Shown here: positions 41,205 through 49,969 of the stretch, piece by piece | Layout of the letters: each line of letters starts with the position of its first letter | How positions within the stretch are numbered: position 1 is the stretch's first letter | Source: Protaetiibacter sp. | GTDB lineage: Bacteria; Actinomycetota; Actinomycetes; Actinomycetales; Microbacteriaceae | Length of the DNA: 64,000 nt | Assembly (NCBI GenBank): GCA_030150265.1 | Contig: JASLGG010000021.1 | Span: 12,397-76,396 of the forward strand | Direction of reading: 5' to 3' | Translations under genes and position numbers: made by a program | Notes under the pieces: generated by a model | What the model was told of the DNA's origin: nothing | What the model saw: only the letters and a program-made list of their open reading frames with translations | The model's database searches: none

Positions 41205-41290
41205 CGCCGGAGCGATCCATGTCGGCCGGTGGGAGTGTGCCAGAGCCTGAGTCTGCTTAACGTCATTGGGTCTAGTTCCTCAATGTGGGG

Positions 41291-41923
41291 CTATCGGGTT
41301 GCCGAGGCAAGCACCTCGTCCGGGCGAGCCCCGAAACTCTCGAATCCGCTGACGACGAATCCGAGACGCTCGAAGAACGCCCTTCTTCCCGCCACGTCGG
41401 AGGCGCGGTCTAGGTAGCCGCCTATGAAGTCGCAGCCGTGCTCGATCGCTTCGGTCGCGAACTGCGCTGCTAGCGCTCGGCCTAGGCCGTAGCGCCTCGC
41501 AGCGTTACGAACATGTATCCGTGTGAGCAGGGCATGCGGTGAGTGCGGGAGATCGAAGCCGCTGAACTCACGGTTGCTTGAGAAGTCATGTCGGATCGTT
41601 CCGGTGAGCAGCCCGTCAATTTGGCCGTCTCGCCGGGCGATGAGATTCTCGTCCGGGCCGCTTGGCCGTTGGTAGAGATACAAGAGGTGCTGAGGGAAGT
41701 CCTTCTCGCCCTCAAGCATCTCGCATAGTTCTGGACGGTCGGTGCGCGCAAGGTGCTCAACTCGGGTCACTGTCTCATTCTCGTCAGGCCGTTCGCCTAA
41801 AGCTATTGCGTCTGCTTCAGCAGGGTCGGGCACACCTGCAGGTCGTGAGATGTCAGATTGAGAGAAGCCGGAAGCCCCGATACGTGACGTGTCCGCGGTC
41901 GGCTCGTCCGTACGGCTGCCCAT
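41291..41923 (-). CDS. GNAT family N-acetyltransferase
   Basis: 210 residues. The N-terminal ~55 residues are polar. The GNAT core runs from about 60 to 200, with LTRIHVRNAARRYGLGRALA (motif A, acetyl-CoA loop RRYGLG) and GRRAFFERLGFVVSGFE (motif B). The substrate is unknown. It is the last gene before the right att copy of the island and points away from it; a role beside the Qat locus is not indicated. Confidence 0.8.
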   Translation of the reverse strand: MGSRTDEPTADTSRIGASGFSQSDISRPAGVPDPAEADAIALGERPDENETVTRVEHLARTDRPELCEMLEGEKDFPQHLLYLYQRPSGPDENLIARRDGQIDGLLTGTIRHDFSSNREFSGFDLPHSPHALLTRIHVRNAARRYGLGRALAAQFATEAIEHGCDFIGGYLDRASDVAGRRAFFERLGFVVSGFESFGARPDEVLASATR

Positions 41924-42068
41924 CAGATACCCACCTGATTGATCCGTGACGGACCCCCACCAACCCGGCTACACTCGGACCAAGCGAACCGCCTGGTTCC
42001 CTGTAAACACAAGGGAATCCGCGAGTTCCCGAGACGATCGGCGGAGACCGGAAATCGACCGGATCCTC

Positions 42069-42103
42069 CAAGGGGTCGCAGGTTCAAATCCTGTCAGCCC
42101 GAC
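42069..42103 (+). repeat. att: Attachment site: 35-bp tRNA-Pro 3' fragment, island-chromosome junction
   Basis: Identical over 35 bp to 34328-34362. It covers the 3' anticodon stem, variable loop, T-arm and acceptor strand ending CAGCCCGAC. The sequence before it (GATCCTC) does not continue the tRNA, so the gene is incomplete. A native-looking terminator and chromosomal genes follow directly, marking the right limit of the integrated DNA. Confidence 0.9.
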
Positions 42104-42108
42104 TCGCG

Positions 42109-42147
42109 AAGAGGACCAGACGGATGTCTGGTCCTCTTTCTTCTTTT
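42109..42147 (+). terminator. Intrinsic terminator downstream of the tRNA-Pro site
   Basis: A perfect 13-bp stem (AAGAGGACCAGAC at 42109-42121, complement at 42126-42138) with a GGAT loop is followed by a pyrimidine run TCTTCTTTT. It is probably the original terminator of the host tRNA-Pro gene, now separated from the tRNA by the insertions. Confidence 0.88.
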
Positions 42148-42217
42148 CAACGGTGCTCTCGGCTACACCGAGGCGCAACGCCGCCTCGCCGACTGACCCG
42201 CGCACTATCGTTGCGCC

Positions 42218-43045
42218 ATGACCCAGCTCGCATTGATCACCGGAACCTCCTCGGGCATGGGGCTGCACGCCGCCGTCGAGCTCGCGAGACGGGGGCTGCG
42301 GGTCGTCGCGACCGTGCGGCATCTCGACCGCGCGGGCGAGCTCCGCGCCGCCGCCCGGCGGGCGGGCGTCGAGGTCGAGGTGCGCGCGCTCGACGTCGTC
42401 GACTACGGTGCGGCCGCGGCCGTCGTAGCCGACATCGAGGCGGAGCACGGCGGCATCGACGTGCTCGTCAACAACGCCGGGCGCGGCAGCGTCGCGACCG
42501 CCGAGCAGCTGGCCATGTGGCAGATCCAGGAGCAGCTCGAGGTCAACTACCTCGCCCCCGTGAACCTCACGAAGCTCGTGCTGCCGGGGATGCGCGAGCG
42601 CGGCAGCGGCCGCATCCTCACGGTGACGAGCGTCGGCGGCGTCGTGGGCCAGCCCTTCGCCGACGCCTACTGCGGTGCGAAGTTCGCGGTGGAGGGCTTC
42701 ATGCAGTCCCTCGCGGTCGTCGCCGAGCGCTTCGGCGTGCGGGTCAGCGTCATCGAGCCTGCCGCGGTGTCGAGCGCGTTCGTCGGCAACGTCGACCGCC
42801 CCGCCGAGGCGGGACCCTACGCCGCCCTGCTCGACGCCTACGTCGCGCGCACCTCGGGCGCCTTCGCCCGCGCGCAGACCCCCGAGTCGACCGGGCGCGC
42901 CATCGCGGATGCGGTGCTGGCCGAGGAGTACCGCTTCCGCTGGCAGAGCTCCGACGCCGCAGCCGCCTTCGTCGGGGTCTCGCTCGCCGACACCGACGGG
43001 CAGCGTGTGCTCGACTTCACGCGGCCCTGGATCGCCGCCGGGTAG
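42218..43045 (+). CDS. Short-chain dehydrogenase/reductase
   Basis: 275 residues. LITGTSSGMGLHAAVELARR is the NAD(P)-binding motif, VLVNNAGRGS the structural motif, and YCGAKFAVEGFMQSL the YxxxK catalytic pair, with Ser in VTSVGG. It is a classical SDR of unknown substrate. TATCGT at 42206-42211 lies 6 nt before the ATG with no ribosome site, so a leaderless mRNA is likely. First gene of the chromosomal part; the antiporter gene follows after 10 bp. Confidence 0.9.
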   Translation: MTQLALITGTSSGMGLHAAVELARRGLRVVATVRHLDRAGELRAAARRAGVEVEVRALDVVDYGAAAAVVADIEAEHGGIDVLVNNAGRGSVATAEQLAMWQIQEQLEVNYLAPVNLTKLVLPGMRERGSGRILTVTSVGGVVGQPFADAYCGAKFAVEGFMQSLAVVAERFGVRVSVIEPAAVSSAFVGNVDRPAEAGPYAALLDAYVARTSGAFARAQTPESTGRAIADAVLAEEYRFRWQSSDAAAAFVGVSLADTDGQRVLDFTRPWIAAG

Positions 43046-43055
43046 CGGCGCGGCC

Positions 43056-44219
43056 ATGACGATGACCCAGCTGGCGGTCGTCTGCGCGATCGCCCTCCTC
43101 GGCCCGTTGCTCGCCCTCCCCGCGCGCTGGCGCATCCCGGTGGTCGTGGGGGAGCTCGCGGCGGGCGTCGCGATCGGCGCGAGCGGCCTGAGGCTCGTCG
43201 ACGCGAGCGACCCGACCTTCGCCTTCCTCGGCGACCAGATCGGCTTCGCCCTCGTGATGTTCGTGGCCGGGTCGCATGTGCCCCTCCGCTCGCCGGCGCT
43301 GCGGTCGGGATTCGGGGCGGGGGCCGCGCGGGCGGTGGCGGTCGGCGTGCTCGCGGTGCCGGCCGGGCTCGGCCTCGCGGCGCTGTTCGGCACCCACAAC
43401 GGCTTCCTCTACGCGGTGCTGCTCGCCTCCTCCTCGGCCGCGATGATCCTGCCGAGCCTCGGCGGCGTGCCGCTCGGCGCACCGCCGATGGTGGCGATGC
43501 TCGCCCAGGTGGCGATCGCGGACGCCGCGTGCATCGTGCTGCTGCCGCTCGCCCTCGACCCCTCCGCCGCGCTCGGCAAGGTGCTCGGGGTGCTGGCGGT
43601 GCTCGCGGCATCCGTCGTGGTGTACCTCCTGCTCCGCTGGGCCGAGCGCAGCGGAGCCCGGCGCCGGCTGCACATCGTGTCGGAGAGACGTGAGTTCGCG
43701 CTCGAGCTGCGGATCTCGCTGCTGCTGCTGTTCGCCATCGTCGCGCTCGCCCAGGGAGTCGGGGTGTCGCCGATGCTGGCGGGCTTCGGCGTGGGGCTCG
43801 CGGTCGCGGCGGTCGGCGAGCCGCGGCGCCTGGCGCGGCAGCTCTTCGGCCTCACCGAGGGCTTCTTCGCGCCGCTCTTCTTCGTGTGGCTCGGCGCGGG
43901 CCTCGGCCTGTCGGGCGTCCTCGCCCGCCCCGGATGGCTGCTGCTCGGTCTCGCGCTGGGGCTCGGCGCCGCGCTCGTCCACGGGCTGATGGCGCTGAGC
44001 CGTCAGCCCTGGCCGGTGGCCGTCACGACCTCCGCACAGCTCGGGGTGCCCGTCGCCGCCGTCACCCTCGGTCGCGCGCAGGGCGTGCTCGCGCCGGGGG
44101 AGGATGCGGCGCTGCTGGTGGGCGCGCTCCTCACCATCGCGATCTCGGCGGCCCTCATCGGCCGCGTCGCCCGGGTCGCGCGGGGCGGCACCCGGCAGGC
44201 GGATGCGCCGTCCGGCTAG
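43056..44219 (+). CDS. CPA2-type cation:proton antiporter
   Basis: 387 residues with about 12 hydrophobic helices from end to end (LAVVCAIALLGPLLALPA, GFALVMFVAGSHVPL, FFAPLFFVWLGAGLGLS). IPVVVGELAAGVAIGAS and the order of helices match the Na+/H+ exchanger domain of KefB/CPA2 proteins. No TrkA-N or other regulatory domain is attached. It likely exchanges K+ or Na+ for H+ at the membrane. Close spacing to the upstream SDR implies co-transcription. Confidence 0.88.
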   Translation: MTMTQLAVVCAIALLGPLLALPARWRIPVVVGELAAGVAIGASGLRLVDASDPTFAFLGDQIGFALVMFVAGSHVPLRSPALRSGFGAGAARAVAVGVLAVPAGLGLAALFGTHNGFLYAVLLASSSAAMILPSLGGVPLGAPPMVAMLAQVAIADAACIVLLPLALDPSAALGKVLGVLAVLAASVVVYLLLRWAERSGARRRLHIVSERREFALELRISLLLLFAIVALAQGVGVSPMLAGFGVGLAVAAVGEPRRLARQLFGLTEGFFAPLFFVWLGAGLGLSGVLARPGWLLLGLALGLGAALVHGLMALSRQPWPVAVTTSAQLGVPVAAVTLGRAQGVLAPGEDAALLVGALLTIAISAALIGRVARVARGGTRQADAPSG

Positions 44220-44228
44220 CGTCGTCAC

Positions 44229-44663
44229 ATGACCGCCTCCGCATCCGCTCCGCGCCCCCGCGTCCGCCAGCTCCGCCTCGTCGTCGAGGCGGAGGACTTC
44301 GACGCCGCCCTCGTCTTCTACCGCGACGTGCTCGGGCTCACCCAGGAGGCGGCGTTCGAGGGCGAGGGCGACGCCCGGGTCGCGATCCTCGACGCGGGCC
44401 GCGCGACCCTCGAGCTCGCCAACCCCGCTCAGAAGCGGATGATCGACGACGTCGAGGCGGACGGCCGGCCGAGCGCGCGCATCCGCGTCGCCTTCGAGGT
44501 CGACGACAGCCGCACCGTCACCGGTGAGCTCGTGGATGCCGGGGCCGAGCTGATCGCGGAGCCGCGCGAGACCCCGTGGCGCTCGCTCAACTCGCGCCTG
44601 CAGGCGCCGGCCGAGCTGCAGCTCACGCTCTTCCAGGAGCTGGCTGCGCCCGAGCGGCGGTAG
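44229..44663 (+). CDS. VOC superfamily protein (glyoxalase/bleomycin-resistance-like)
   Basis: 144 residues, one VOC module of two beta-alpha-beta-beta-beta units. VRQLRLVVEAEDFDAALVFY starts the first, and AFEVDDSRTVTGELVDAGAE the second. ALFTLF-type end residues (LTLFQEL) are typical. Metal ligands are incomplete, so the function may be binding rather than catalysis. TAGCGT 6 nt before the ATG suggests a leaderless transcript. Confidence 0.85.
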   Translation: MTASASAPRPRVRQLRLVVEAEDFDAALVFYRDVLGLTQEAAFEGEGDARVAILDAGRATLELANPAQKRMIDDVEADGRPSARIRVAFEVDDSRTVTGELVDAGAELIAEPRETPWRSLNSRLQAPAELQLTLFQELAAPERR

Positions 44664-44678
44664 CGGCCGCACCGCGCC

Positions 44679-45698
44679 TCAGCGCGTCGCCGCATCCGCC
44701 GCCGGGGGCGTGTTGCGGCCCGCCGCCGCATACCGCACCGCGAGCTCGGCGAAGGCCGACACGAGCTCGGGCGGCTCGACGATCGTCATCGGCACCTCGA
44801 ACCTCCCGAACGAGGCCGCGAGCGCTCCCCACGACCAGGAGCCCGCTTCGAGGGTGCAGGAGTGCTCATCGATCGCCCTGACCGTCCCGTCGCCGGCGAA
44901 GGGCAGAACCCGATGCGCGGGGAGCGGGAGCAGCACGGTGCCGCGGCACGTCCACGCGTTGACGTCCGACCCTTTGAAGCGGCCGGCGACGAACTCGTCG
45001 ACGTCTCCGCCGGGAACCGTGCGCGGTGTGAAACGAGCTCCATGGGGTGGGCGAGGACGGATGCGGTCGACCCGGTAGAGGCGCCAGTCGTCGCGGTCGA
45101 GGTCCCAGCCGACGAGATGCCATCGGCCCTGGGACATCACCAGGTGATGAGGTTCCGCGCGACGGGCGGGGTGCGCCGCCTGCGCCTCGGCATCAGGGCT
45201 GCTGAGGCTGCTGGGGGTCGCGTAGTCGAAGCGAAGGACCTGTCGGTCGCGGATGGTCTGCGCGATCGTGACGAGGGCCTCGAGGGGGATCTCGACGGGG
45301 GCGGCGGCCCCGGGGAGGCCGACCGTCGTGATCTCGAGCGCGTCGAGGCGGTGGCGGAGTCGCGAGGGCATCACCTGGCGGATCGTGCCGAGCGCCCGGA
45401 AGGCGGCCTCGTCGATCCCCGCACCGATCGCGGGAGTCGCCCGCAGCGCGATGGCGACTGCGAGGGCCTGCTCGTCGTCGAAGAGGAGCGGGGGCAGCTC
45501 GGTGCCGGAATCGAGACGGTAGCCGCCATCCGGTCCTTTGACGGAGCGGATGCGGTAGCCCATCTCCCGCAGCCGGTCGATGTCGCGGCGGACCGTCCGG
45601 CCGCTGACCTCCAGCCGCGACGCGAGAAGGGACCCCGGCCAGTCGCGGCGGGCCTGCAGCAGCGACAGCAGGCGGAGCAGCCGTGATGTCGCCGTCAT
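44679..45698 (-). CDS. WYL-domain HTH transcriptional regulator
   Basis: 339 residues. The N-terminal HTH (about 3-60, LLSLLQARRDWPGSLLASRL, VSGRTVRRDIDRLREMGY) is DeoR-like. The WYL domain follows at about 140-215 (RQVLRFDYATPSS and GWDLDRDDWRLYRVDRI), with a WCX-like C-terminus. Such proteins sense small ligands or nucleic acids and regulate neighbouring genes. It is divergent from the VOC gene at 45796 and probably controls it. TAGAGT lies 7 nt before the ATG (45698), a leaderless arrangement. Confidence 0.9.
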   Translation of the reverse strand: MTATSRLLRLLSLLQARRDWPGSLLASRLEVSGRTVRRDIDRLREMGYRIRSVKGPDGGYRLDSGTELPPLLFDDEQALAVAIALRATPAIGAGIDEAAFRALGTIRQVMPSRLRHRLDALEITTVGLPGAAAPVEIPLEALVTIAQTIRDRQVLRFDYATPSSLSSPDAEAQAAHPARRAEPHHLVMSQGRWHLVGWDLDRDDWRLYRVDRIRPRPPHGARFTPRTVPGGDVDEFVAGRFKGSDVNAWTCRGTVLLPLPAHRVLPFAGDGTVRAIDEHSCTLEAGSWSWGALAASFGRFEVPMTIVEPPELVSAFAELAVRYAAAGRNTPPAADAATR

Positions 45699-45795
45699 GT
45701 CCGTCACTCTAGATCCGGATGAGGACAGAAACCGACCTATATGGCCGGGAGAGTGGGGGTCTCGACCACCTGGTCGACGACATCGAGGAGCAGAG

Positions 45796-46251
45796 ATGAC
45801 CATCCAGACGACCACCCACCTCAACTTCTGCGGCGACGCGCGAGCGGCGCTGGAGTTCTACCAGTCCGTCTTCGGAGGGCACACCGTGATCAGCAGCTAT
45901 GCGGACTTCGGGATGCCGGCCGACGCACCCGGCAGCGACAGGGTCGTGTTCGGCGTCCTCGCCGCGGAGAACGGGTTCCGGGTGATGGGCTACGACATCC
46001 CGGGCCGAACCGAGGGCGGGCTCGCGGGCGGCGGTTCGACGCGTCGCGAGGACGGCGTCACCGTCACCGATCAGGCACTGTTCGTCTCGATCGGCGCCGG
46101 TGCCCTCGGCGAGCTCCCGGGCTACTGGGACGGGCTCGCGGTCGACGCCACCGTCGTCGAGCCGCTCGCGGCGTCGGCGTGGAGCGCCGGCTTCGGCATG
46201 CTCACCGACCGCTTCGGCGTCACCTGGAGCCTCAGCGTCGTCACGCCCTGA
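45796..46251 (+). CDS. PhnB-like VOC protein
   Basis: 151 residues of the PhnB/3-demethylubiquinone-like VOC type: TTHLNFCGDARAALEFYQSV at the start and FGMLTDRFGVTWSLSV at the end. GAGGAG precedes the ATG. It is transcribed away from the WYL regulator. The family is usually of unknown substrate in actinobacteria. A second PhnB-like gene lies at 49024-49437. Confidence 0.88.
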   Translation: MTIQTTTHLNFCGDARAALEFYQSVFGGHTVISSYADFGMPADAPGSDRVVFGVLAAENGFRVMGYDIPGRTEGGLAGGGSTRREDGVTVTDQALFVSIGAGALGELPGYWDGLAVDATVVEPLAASAWSAGFGMLTDRFGVTWSLSVVTP

Positions 46252-46293
46252 GCGTTCGCGCCGCGGCGCGGTCCCGCCGGGTGCTCTGCGCTC

Positions 46294-46905
46294 CTAGGAC
46301 TGCCGCGCCGCGGCCGCGCCCTCTCCGTGCCGGTCGCGCACCCACGCCTGGCTCGTCGTGTGGATGAGCACGAGCGTGATCGAGGCGAGCACCGCGTTGC
46401 GGAACGCGGGGTCGAGGCCGTTCCAGGCCTGCGAGCGCCACATGTTGAACCACTCGCCGCCGACCGTGATGAAGCCGCCGAAGAACAGCACGACGATCAT
46501 CAGCAGGCCGATCGTGGAGAGCGCCCGCGGGGTGTCGTAGGCCGAGCGGCGCTTCACGAGGGCGACGATCCAGCAGACGCACGCCGCGATGAGCACGACC
46601 GCGGCGAGCGTCTCCCACGCGATCACGCCGAGGTAGGCGACCGTCCAGATCCACGGCACGTCGATGGCGCGCCACATGACGTCGGGGTCGAGCCCGGTTC
46701 CGGCCTCCTGCCCGAAGTTGGTGGTGTCCATCGCGAGCACGTGCTGCACGAAGGCGTAGTTGGTGTCGAAGTCGGTGATGTTGCCGAACGCCACGAGGGC
46801 GATGTAGAGGGCGTTGCAGGCGGTGAGCACCAGCACGACCACCGGGAGGGTCGCGAGCGTCTGCCACCAGCGTCGTTGCTGGGTGGGGATGGATGAGGTG
46901 GTCAT
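46294..46905 (-). CDS. DUF2165-type integral membrane protein
   Basis: 203 residues with four membrane helices (about 17-42, 82-108, 125-148, 172-190). NITDFDTNYAFVQHVLAMDT and NMWRSQAWNGLDPAFR are the conserved extracytoplasmic segments of the DUF2165 family. TATGGT lies 7 nt before the ATG (46905), a leaderless pattern. Function unknown. It stands alone between the VOC gene and the MarR regulator. Confidence 0.82.
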   Translation of the reverse strand: MTTSSIPTQQRRWWQTLATLPVVVLVLTACNALYIALVAFGNITDFDTNYAFVQHVLAMDTTNFGQEAGTGLDPDVMWRAIDVPWIWTVAYLGVIAWETLAAVVLIAACVCWIVALVKRRSAYDTPRALSTIGLLMIVVLFFGGFITVGGEWFNMWRSQAWNGLDPAFRNAVLASITLVLIHTTSQAWVRDRHGEGAAAARQS

Positions 46906-46953
46906 GCCCGTGACCATACCCGCGCGCCGGCACCCCGGGAAGGGGTGCGCCGC

Positions 46954-47460
46954 TCAGGCGTCGACGTCGTCGAGGCGCGTGATGACCACCTCGAGCAGCC
47001 GCGCGAGCTCTCCGCGCTCGGTGTCGCTCAGGTCCTGCAGCACGTCGGACTCCATCACGTCGGAGCCGCGGATGGCGAGGCTGAACAGCTGCCAGCCCTC
47101 GTCGGTGAGGTTCACGAGGATGCGGGTGCGGTTGGCGGCATCCGGGGTGCGCTCGACGAGGCCGCGTTCGGCGAGCTTGTCGAGGCGGTGGGTCATGGAT
47201 GACGGGGCCACGTTGCTCAGGTCGGCGAGCTGGCTCGGGGTGAGCGGCTCGCCCGCCTTGGCGAGCGCCGTGACGACGCCCCACTCGCCGGCGGCGATGT
47301 CGAGGTCGGCGAGCTGTCGCGCGTACCACTGGTCGAGCTTGCGGTTGAGGCTCTGCACGGCGGTGATGACGCGCTGCACCGACTCCTCGCCGCCCGCGGC
47401 CACGTAGGTGGCGACCGCGCGGCGGTAGAGCTCCTGGGCGCTCGGCGTGGATCGGGGCAC
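46954..47460 (-). CDS. MarR family transcriptional regulator
   Basis: 168 residues from a GTG at 47460 with GGGAGG 8 nt upstream. The winged helix reads GEPLTPSQLADLSNVAPSSM and RLDKLAERGLVERTPDAANR, with RTRILVNLTDEG as the wing. It is divergent from the MFS exporter at 47581, with a palindromic operator between (47498-47522). Control of that exporter in response to a small molecule is likely. Confidence 0.92.
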   Translation of the reverse strand: MPRSTPSAQELYRRAVATYVAAGGEESVQRVITAVQSLNRKLDQWYARQLADLDIAAGEWGVVTALAKAGEPLTPSQLADLSNVAPSSMTHRLDKLAERGLVERTPDAANRTRILVNLTDEGWQLFSLAIRGSDVMESDVLQDLSDTERGELARLLEVVITRLDDVDA

Positions 47461-47497
47461 GGGCTCATCCTCCCACGAACTTTCGTGTGCTAATATT

Positions 47498-47522
47498 TCG
47501 ATATCAAAGTCTTTGACGTCGA
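47498..47522. promoter_or_regulatory. Palindromic operator between marR and the MFS gene
   Basis: TCGATATCAAAG and CTTTGACGTCGA flank a central T, giving a 12+1+12 bp inverted repeat with two mismatched pairs. It sits in the only A/T-rich part of the divergent intergenic region, where the promoters should be, as expected for a MarR binding site. Confidence 0.7.
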
Positions 47523-47580
47523 AGACACTGTGCCAGACACCGCATCCACACGACCACAGGATCTCGACGGAGGGACCACC

Positions 47581-48927
47581 ATGCGCGCGAAGCTCCTCGT
47601 GCTCGCGTCGTCGATCGGCTCGCTCGGCTGGGGCGCGGTGCTCCCGTTCCAGTTCGCCTACGCGGCCGACACCCGGGGCTGGGGCGTGCTCGTCGCCGCG
47701 GGAGCGTCCTCCCTCTTCTCCGTCGGCGCGCTCGTCGCGGCTCCCCTCGCGGGCCGGCTCGCCGATCGCTTCGACCCGGTCGCGGTCGCCGTGGTGTCCC
47801 AGCTCGTGGGCGCGGTCGCCGTCGGGTCGCTCGTGCTCGTGGGGCAGCCCGTGCCGTTCCTCGTCGGCATGCTGTTCTTCGGCCTCGGGCTCGCCGCCGC
47901 GGTCCCCGCCAAGCAGGTGCTCGCGCTCAACTGGTCCTCGAGCGGCGACCGCCGCAAGATCTTCGCCTACAAGTTCACCGGCGAGTCGCTCGGCATGGCC
48001 GCCGGGGCCTTCCTCGCGGGCCTCGTCATCGACCTCCGCCGCATCGACGGCCTCGACCTCGGGTTCCTCATGGCGGCGGGCGGCTTCGTGCTGTCGTCGG
48101 CCATCATCGCCGTCGCCGGACGCCTCGGCGCGTCGCGTGCCGAGGGCCGGACGGATGCGTCCGGTGCGCCCGCCGGAGACCGAGAGGTCGGCGGCCTGCG
48201 CGCCGAGACGGGCGCCATCGCCGTGATCGACCCGGACGGCTCCGTCGCGCGCCCGCGCCGTGCCGGCGCCCTGCGCACCATCTTCGCCGACCCCGCGCTG
48301 CGCTGGACCGCCGTGCTCACGACGACCCTCGCGCTCGGCTTCTACGCCCAGTTCGAGTCGGGCCTGCCGGCCTACGCGATCACCGTGCTCGACGTCGACC
48401 CCTCGGCCATCGGTATCGCCGCGGCCGTCAACTGCCTCGTGATCGTGGCGTTGCAGGTCGTCGTGGTGAAGCTCACCGCGAAGCGCAGCGCGCCCGCCCT
48501 GCTGATGGCGGTGTCCGGAATCTGGGTGCTCTCGTGGCTGCTGCTCTCGGTGGCGCATCTCACGCCCGGCATCGCGGCCGCGCTGTTCGTCACGACCTAC
48601 GGCGTCTTCGCGATCGGCGAGACCATGTACAGCCCGGTGCTCAATCCGCTCACCGCCTCGCTCGCGCCGCGCGGCATGGTCGGCCAGACCCTCGGCACGA
48701 TCGCCGCCCTGCAGACCGCGTTCTCGGCCGCGGGGCCGCTCGTCGCCGGCGTGCTGCTCGGCGCGGGCCTCGCCGACGTCTTCCTCGTGCTGCACCTCCT
48801 GATCAGCGTCGCGGCGCTGCTCGCGGCCTGGCGCATCCGCCGCCTGCTCGCGGCGCGCGAGCGGGCGCGGATGACGGGGAGCGAGCCGCCCACGCGCCCC
48901 GTCGACCTGGTGGGCGCCGGCGCATAG
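47581..48927 (+). CDS. Major facilitator superfamily exporter
   Basis: 448 residues with about 12 membrane helices. LVLASSIGSLGWGAVLPFQF begins helix 1, and GRLADRFDPVAVAVV has the MFS signature loop between helices 2 and 3. A long cytoplasmic loop of about 45 residues separates the two halves. GGAGG is upstream of the ATG. Divergent from marR, so probably a drug or metabolite exporter under its control. Substrate unknown. Confidence 0.9.
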   Translation: MRAKLLVLASSIGSLGWGAVLPFQFAYAADTRGWGVLVAAGASSLFSVGALVAAPLAGRLADRFDPVAVAVVSQLVGAVAVGSLVLVGQPVPFLVGMLFFGLGLAAAVPAKQVLALNWSSSGDRRKIFAYKFTGESLGMAAGAFLAGLVIDLRRIDGLDLGFLMAAGGFVLSSAIIAVAGRLGASRAEGRTDASGAPAGDREVGGLRAETGAIAVIDPDGSVARPRRAGALRTIFADPALRWTAVLTTTLALGFYAQFESGLPAYAITVLDVDPSAIGIAAAVNCLVIVALQVVVVKLTAKRSAPALLMAVSGIWVLSWLLLSVAHLTPGIAAALFVTTYGVFAIGETMYSPVLNPLTASLAPRGMVGQTLGTIAALQTAFSAAGPLVAGVLLGAGLADVFLVLHLLISVAALLAAWRIRRLLAARERARMTGSEPPTRPVDLVGAGA

Positions 48928-49023
48928 GACCCGCCGCGACCGCGCCACAACCCCCTGGCGCATCGGGCGCGGAAGGCGCATGATCGCGGTGTCCGCGACA
49001 TCCCGCGGGCGAAGGGAGACACC

Positions 49024-49437
49024 ATGTCCATGCGACTCAACCCCTACCTGAACTTCCGCGGAACCGCGCAGGAGGCGATGCGCCGATATCAGGACATCCT
49101 CGGCGGCGAGCTCACCGTCACGACCTTCGCGGACGGCGGCATGCCGATCGAGCCGGAGGAGGCCCACCTCGTGATGCACGCGCAGCTCGAGACCCCCGAC
49201 GGCTTCGTGCTCATGGGCGCCGATGTGCCGCAGTCGATGCCGCTCACCGCCGGCAGCAGCATCTCGGTGTCGCTCTCCGGCGACGACGGCGAGCGGCTCC
49301 GCTCCTTCTGGGACGGCCTGCTCGAGGGCGGCACGCTCACCGTCCCGCTCGAGCAGGCGCCCTGGGGCGACGCCTTCGGGATGCTCGTCGACCGCTTCGG
49401 CATCGCCTGGCTCGTCAACATCTCGGCCGCGGGCTGA
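49024..49437 (+). CDS. PhnB-like VOC protein
   Basis: 137 residues. LNPYLNFRGTAQEAMRRYQD opens the fold and DAFGMLVDRFGIAWLVN closes it, as in PhnB proteins. LEQAPWGD is the conserved motif before the end. It is related to the gene at 45796-46251. GGGAGA lies before the ATG. Substrate unknown. Confidence 0.88.
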   Translation: MSMRLNPYLNFRGTAQEAMRRYQDILGGELTVTTFADGGMPIEPEEAHLVMHAQLETPDGFVLMGADVPQSMPLTAGSSISVSLSGDDGERLRSFWDGLLEGGTLTVPLEQAPWGDAFGMLVDRFGIAWLVNISAAG

Positions 49438-49483
49438 GCGCGTTGCCGCGCGCCTCGCGTCTGCGCTCGCGATAGCGTGACGT

Positions 49484-49969
49484 GTGGCCATCGCGAGCAG
49501 ACCCGTCCGGGCGGCCGTCGCGCGCTTCACGCGCACGCGGTTCTTCCGGGCGACGGGTCCGCGGATGATGCCCCCGCTCGAGCGGTTCGCGGCGCGTGTC
49601 TCGGGAGGACGCCGCGGACCGCTCAGCGGGGTGCTCGTGCCCTCGCTCGTCCTGCACACCGTGGGCGCGCGCACGGGCGTCCCGCGGGAGACCGCGCTCA
49701 TGTGCTGCCCGCTGCCCGACGGCGTCATCCTCGTCACGGGCTCGAACTTCGCGCGCCCCGAGCACCCGGCGTGGACCTGGAACCTGCTCGCGCATCCGGA
49801 CGCCGAGGTCGACTACCGCGGCGAGCGTCGCGCCGTGCGCGCGGAGCTCGTGCCCGACGGGGAGCGCGAGGAGGTCTGGCGCGTGCTCGAGCGCAACTGG
49901 CCCGGCTACCGCGGCTACGAGCGCAGCTCGGGGCGGGTACTCCGGATCTTCCGTCTCATCCCGCGCTGA
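49484..49969 (+). CDS. F420-dependent (Ddn-like) nitroreductase family protein
   Basis: 161 residues from a GTG. GVLVPSLVLHTVGARTGVPR and ILVTGSNFARPEHPAWTWNL then AHPDAEVDYRGERR are the core blocks of the deazaflavin-dependent nitroreductase family. Members reduce nitro compounds or quinones with F420H2 in actinobacteria. TAGCGT (49473-49478) lies 5 nt before the GTG, a likely leaderless start. Its actual cofactor cannot be verified here. Confidence 0.88.
   Translation: MAIASRPVRAAVARFTRTRFFRATGPRMMPPLERFAARVSGGRRGPLSGVLVPSLVLHTVGARTGVPRETALMCCPLPDGVILVTGSNFARPEHPAWTWNLLAHPDAEVDYRGERRAVRAELVPDGEREEVWRVLERNWPGYRGYERSSGRVLRIFRLIPR

Larger units (their letters stand above)
34363..42103. mobile_element. 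Second integrated island (Qat defence island) at the same tRNA-Pro site
   Basis: Bounded by the 35-bp tRNA-Pro direct repeats at 34328-34362 and 42069-42103. It contains a complete qatABCD locus, a beta-helix protein, a HEPN-like protein, a GNAT gene, and decayed excisionase and serine recombinase remnants at the left. No intact integrase is seen. Base composition is less GC-rich than the chromosome to its right. It was probably inserted before the ICE, or is a non-autonomous unit using the ICE integrase. Confidence 0.8.

Noticed and set aside
46954..49737. 927-codon minus-strand frame covering the MFS gene
   Set aside because: Only its last 168 codons are real (MarR). The rest is an antisense shadow of the MFS and VOC genes.
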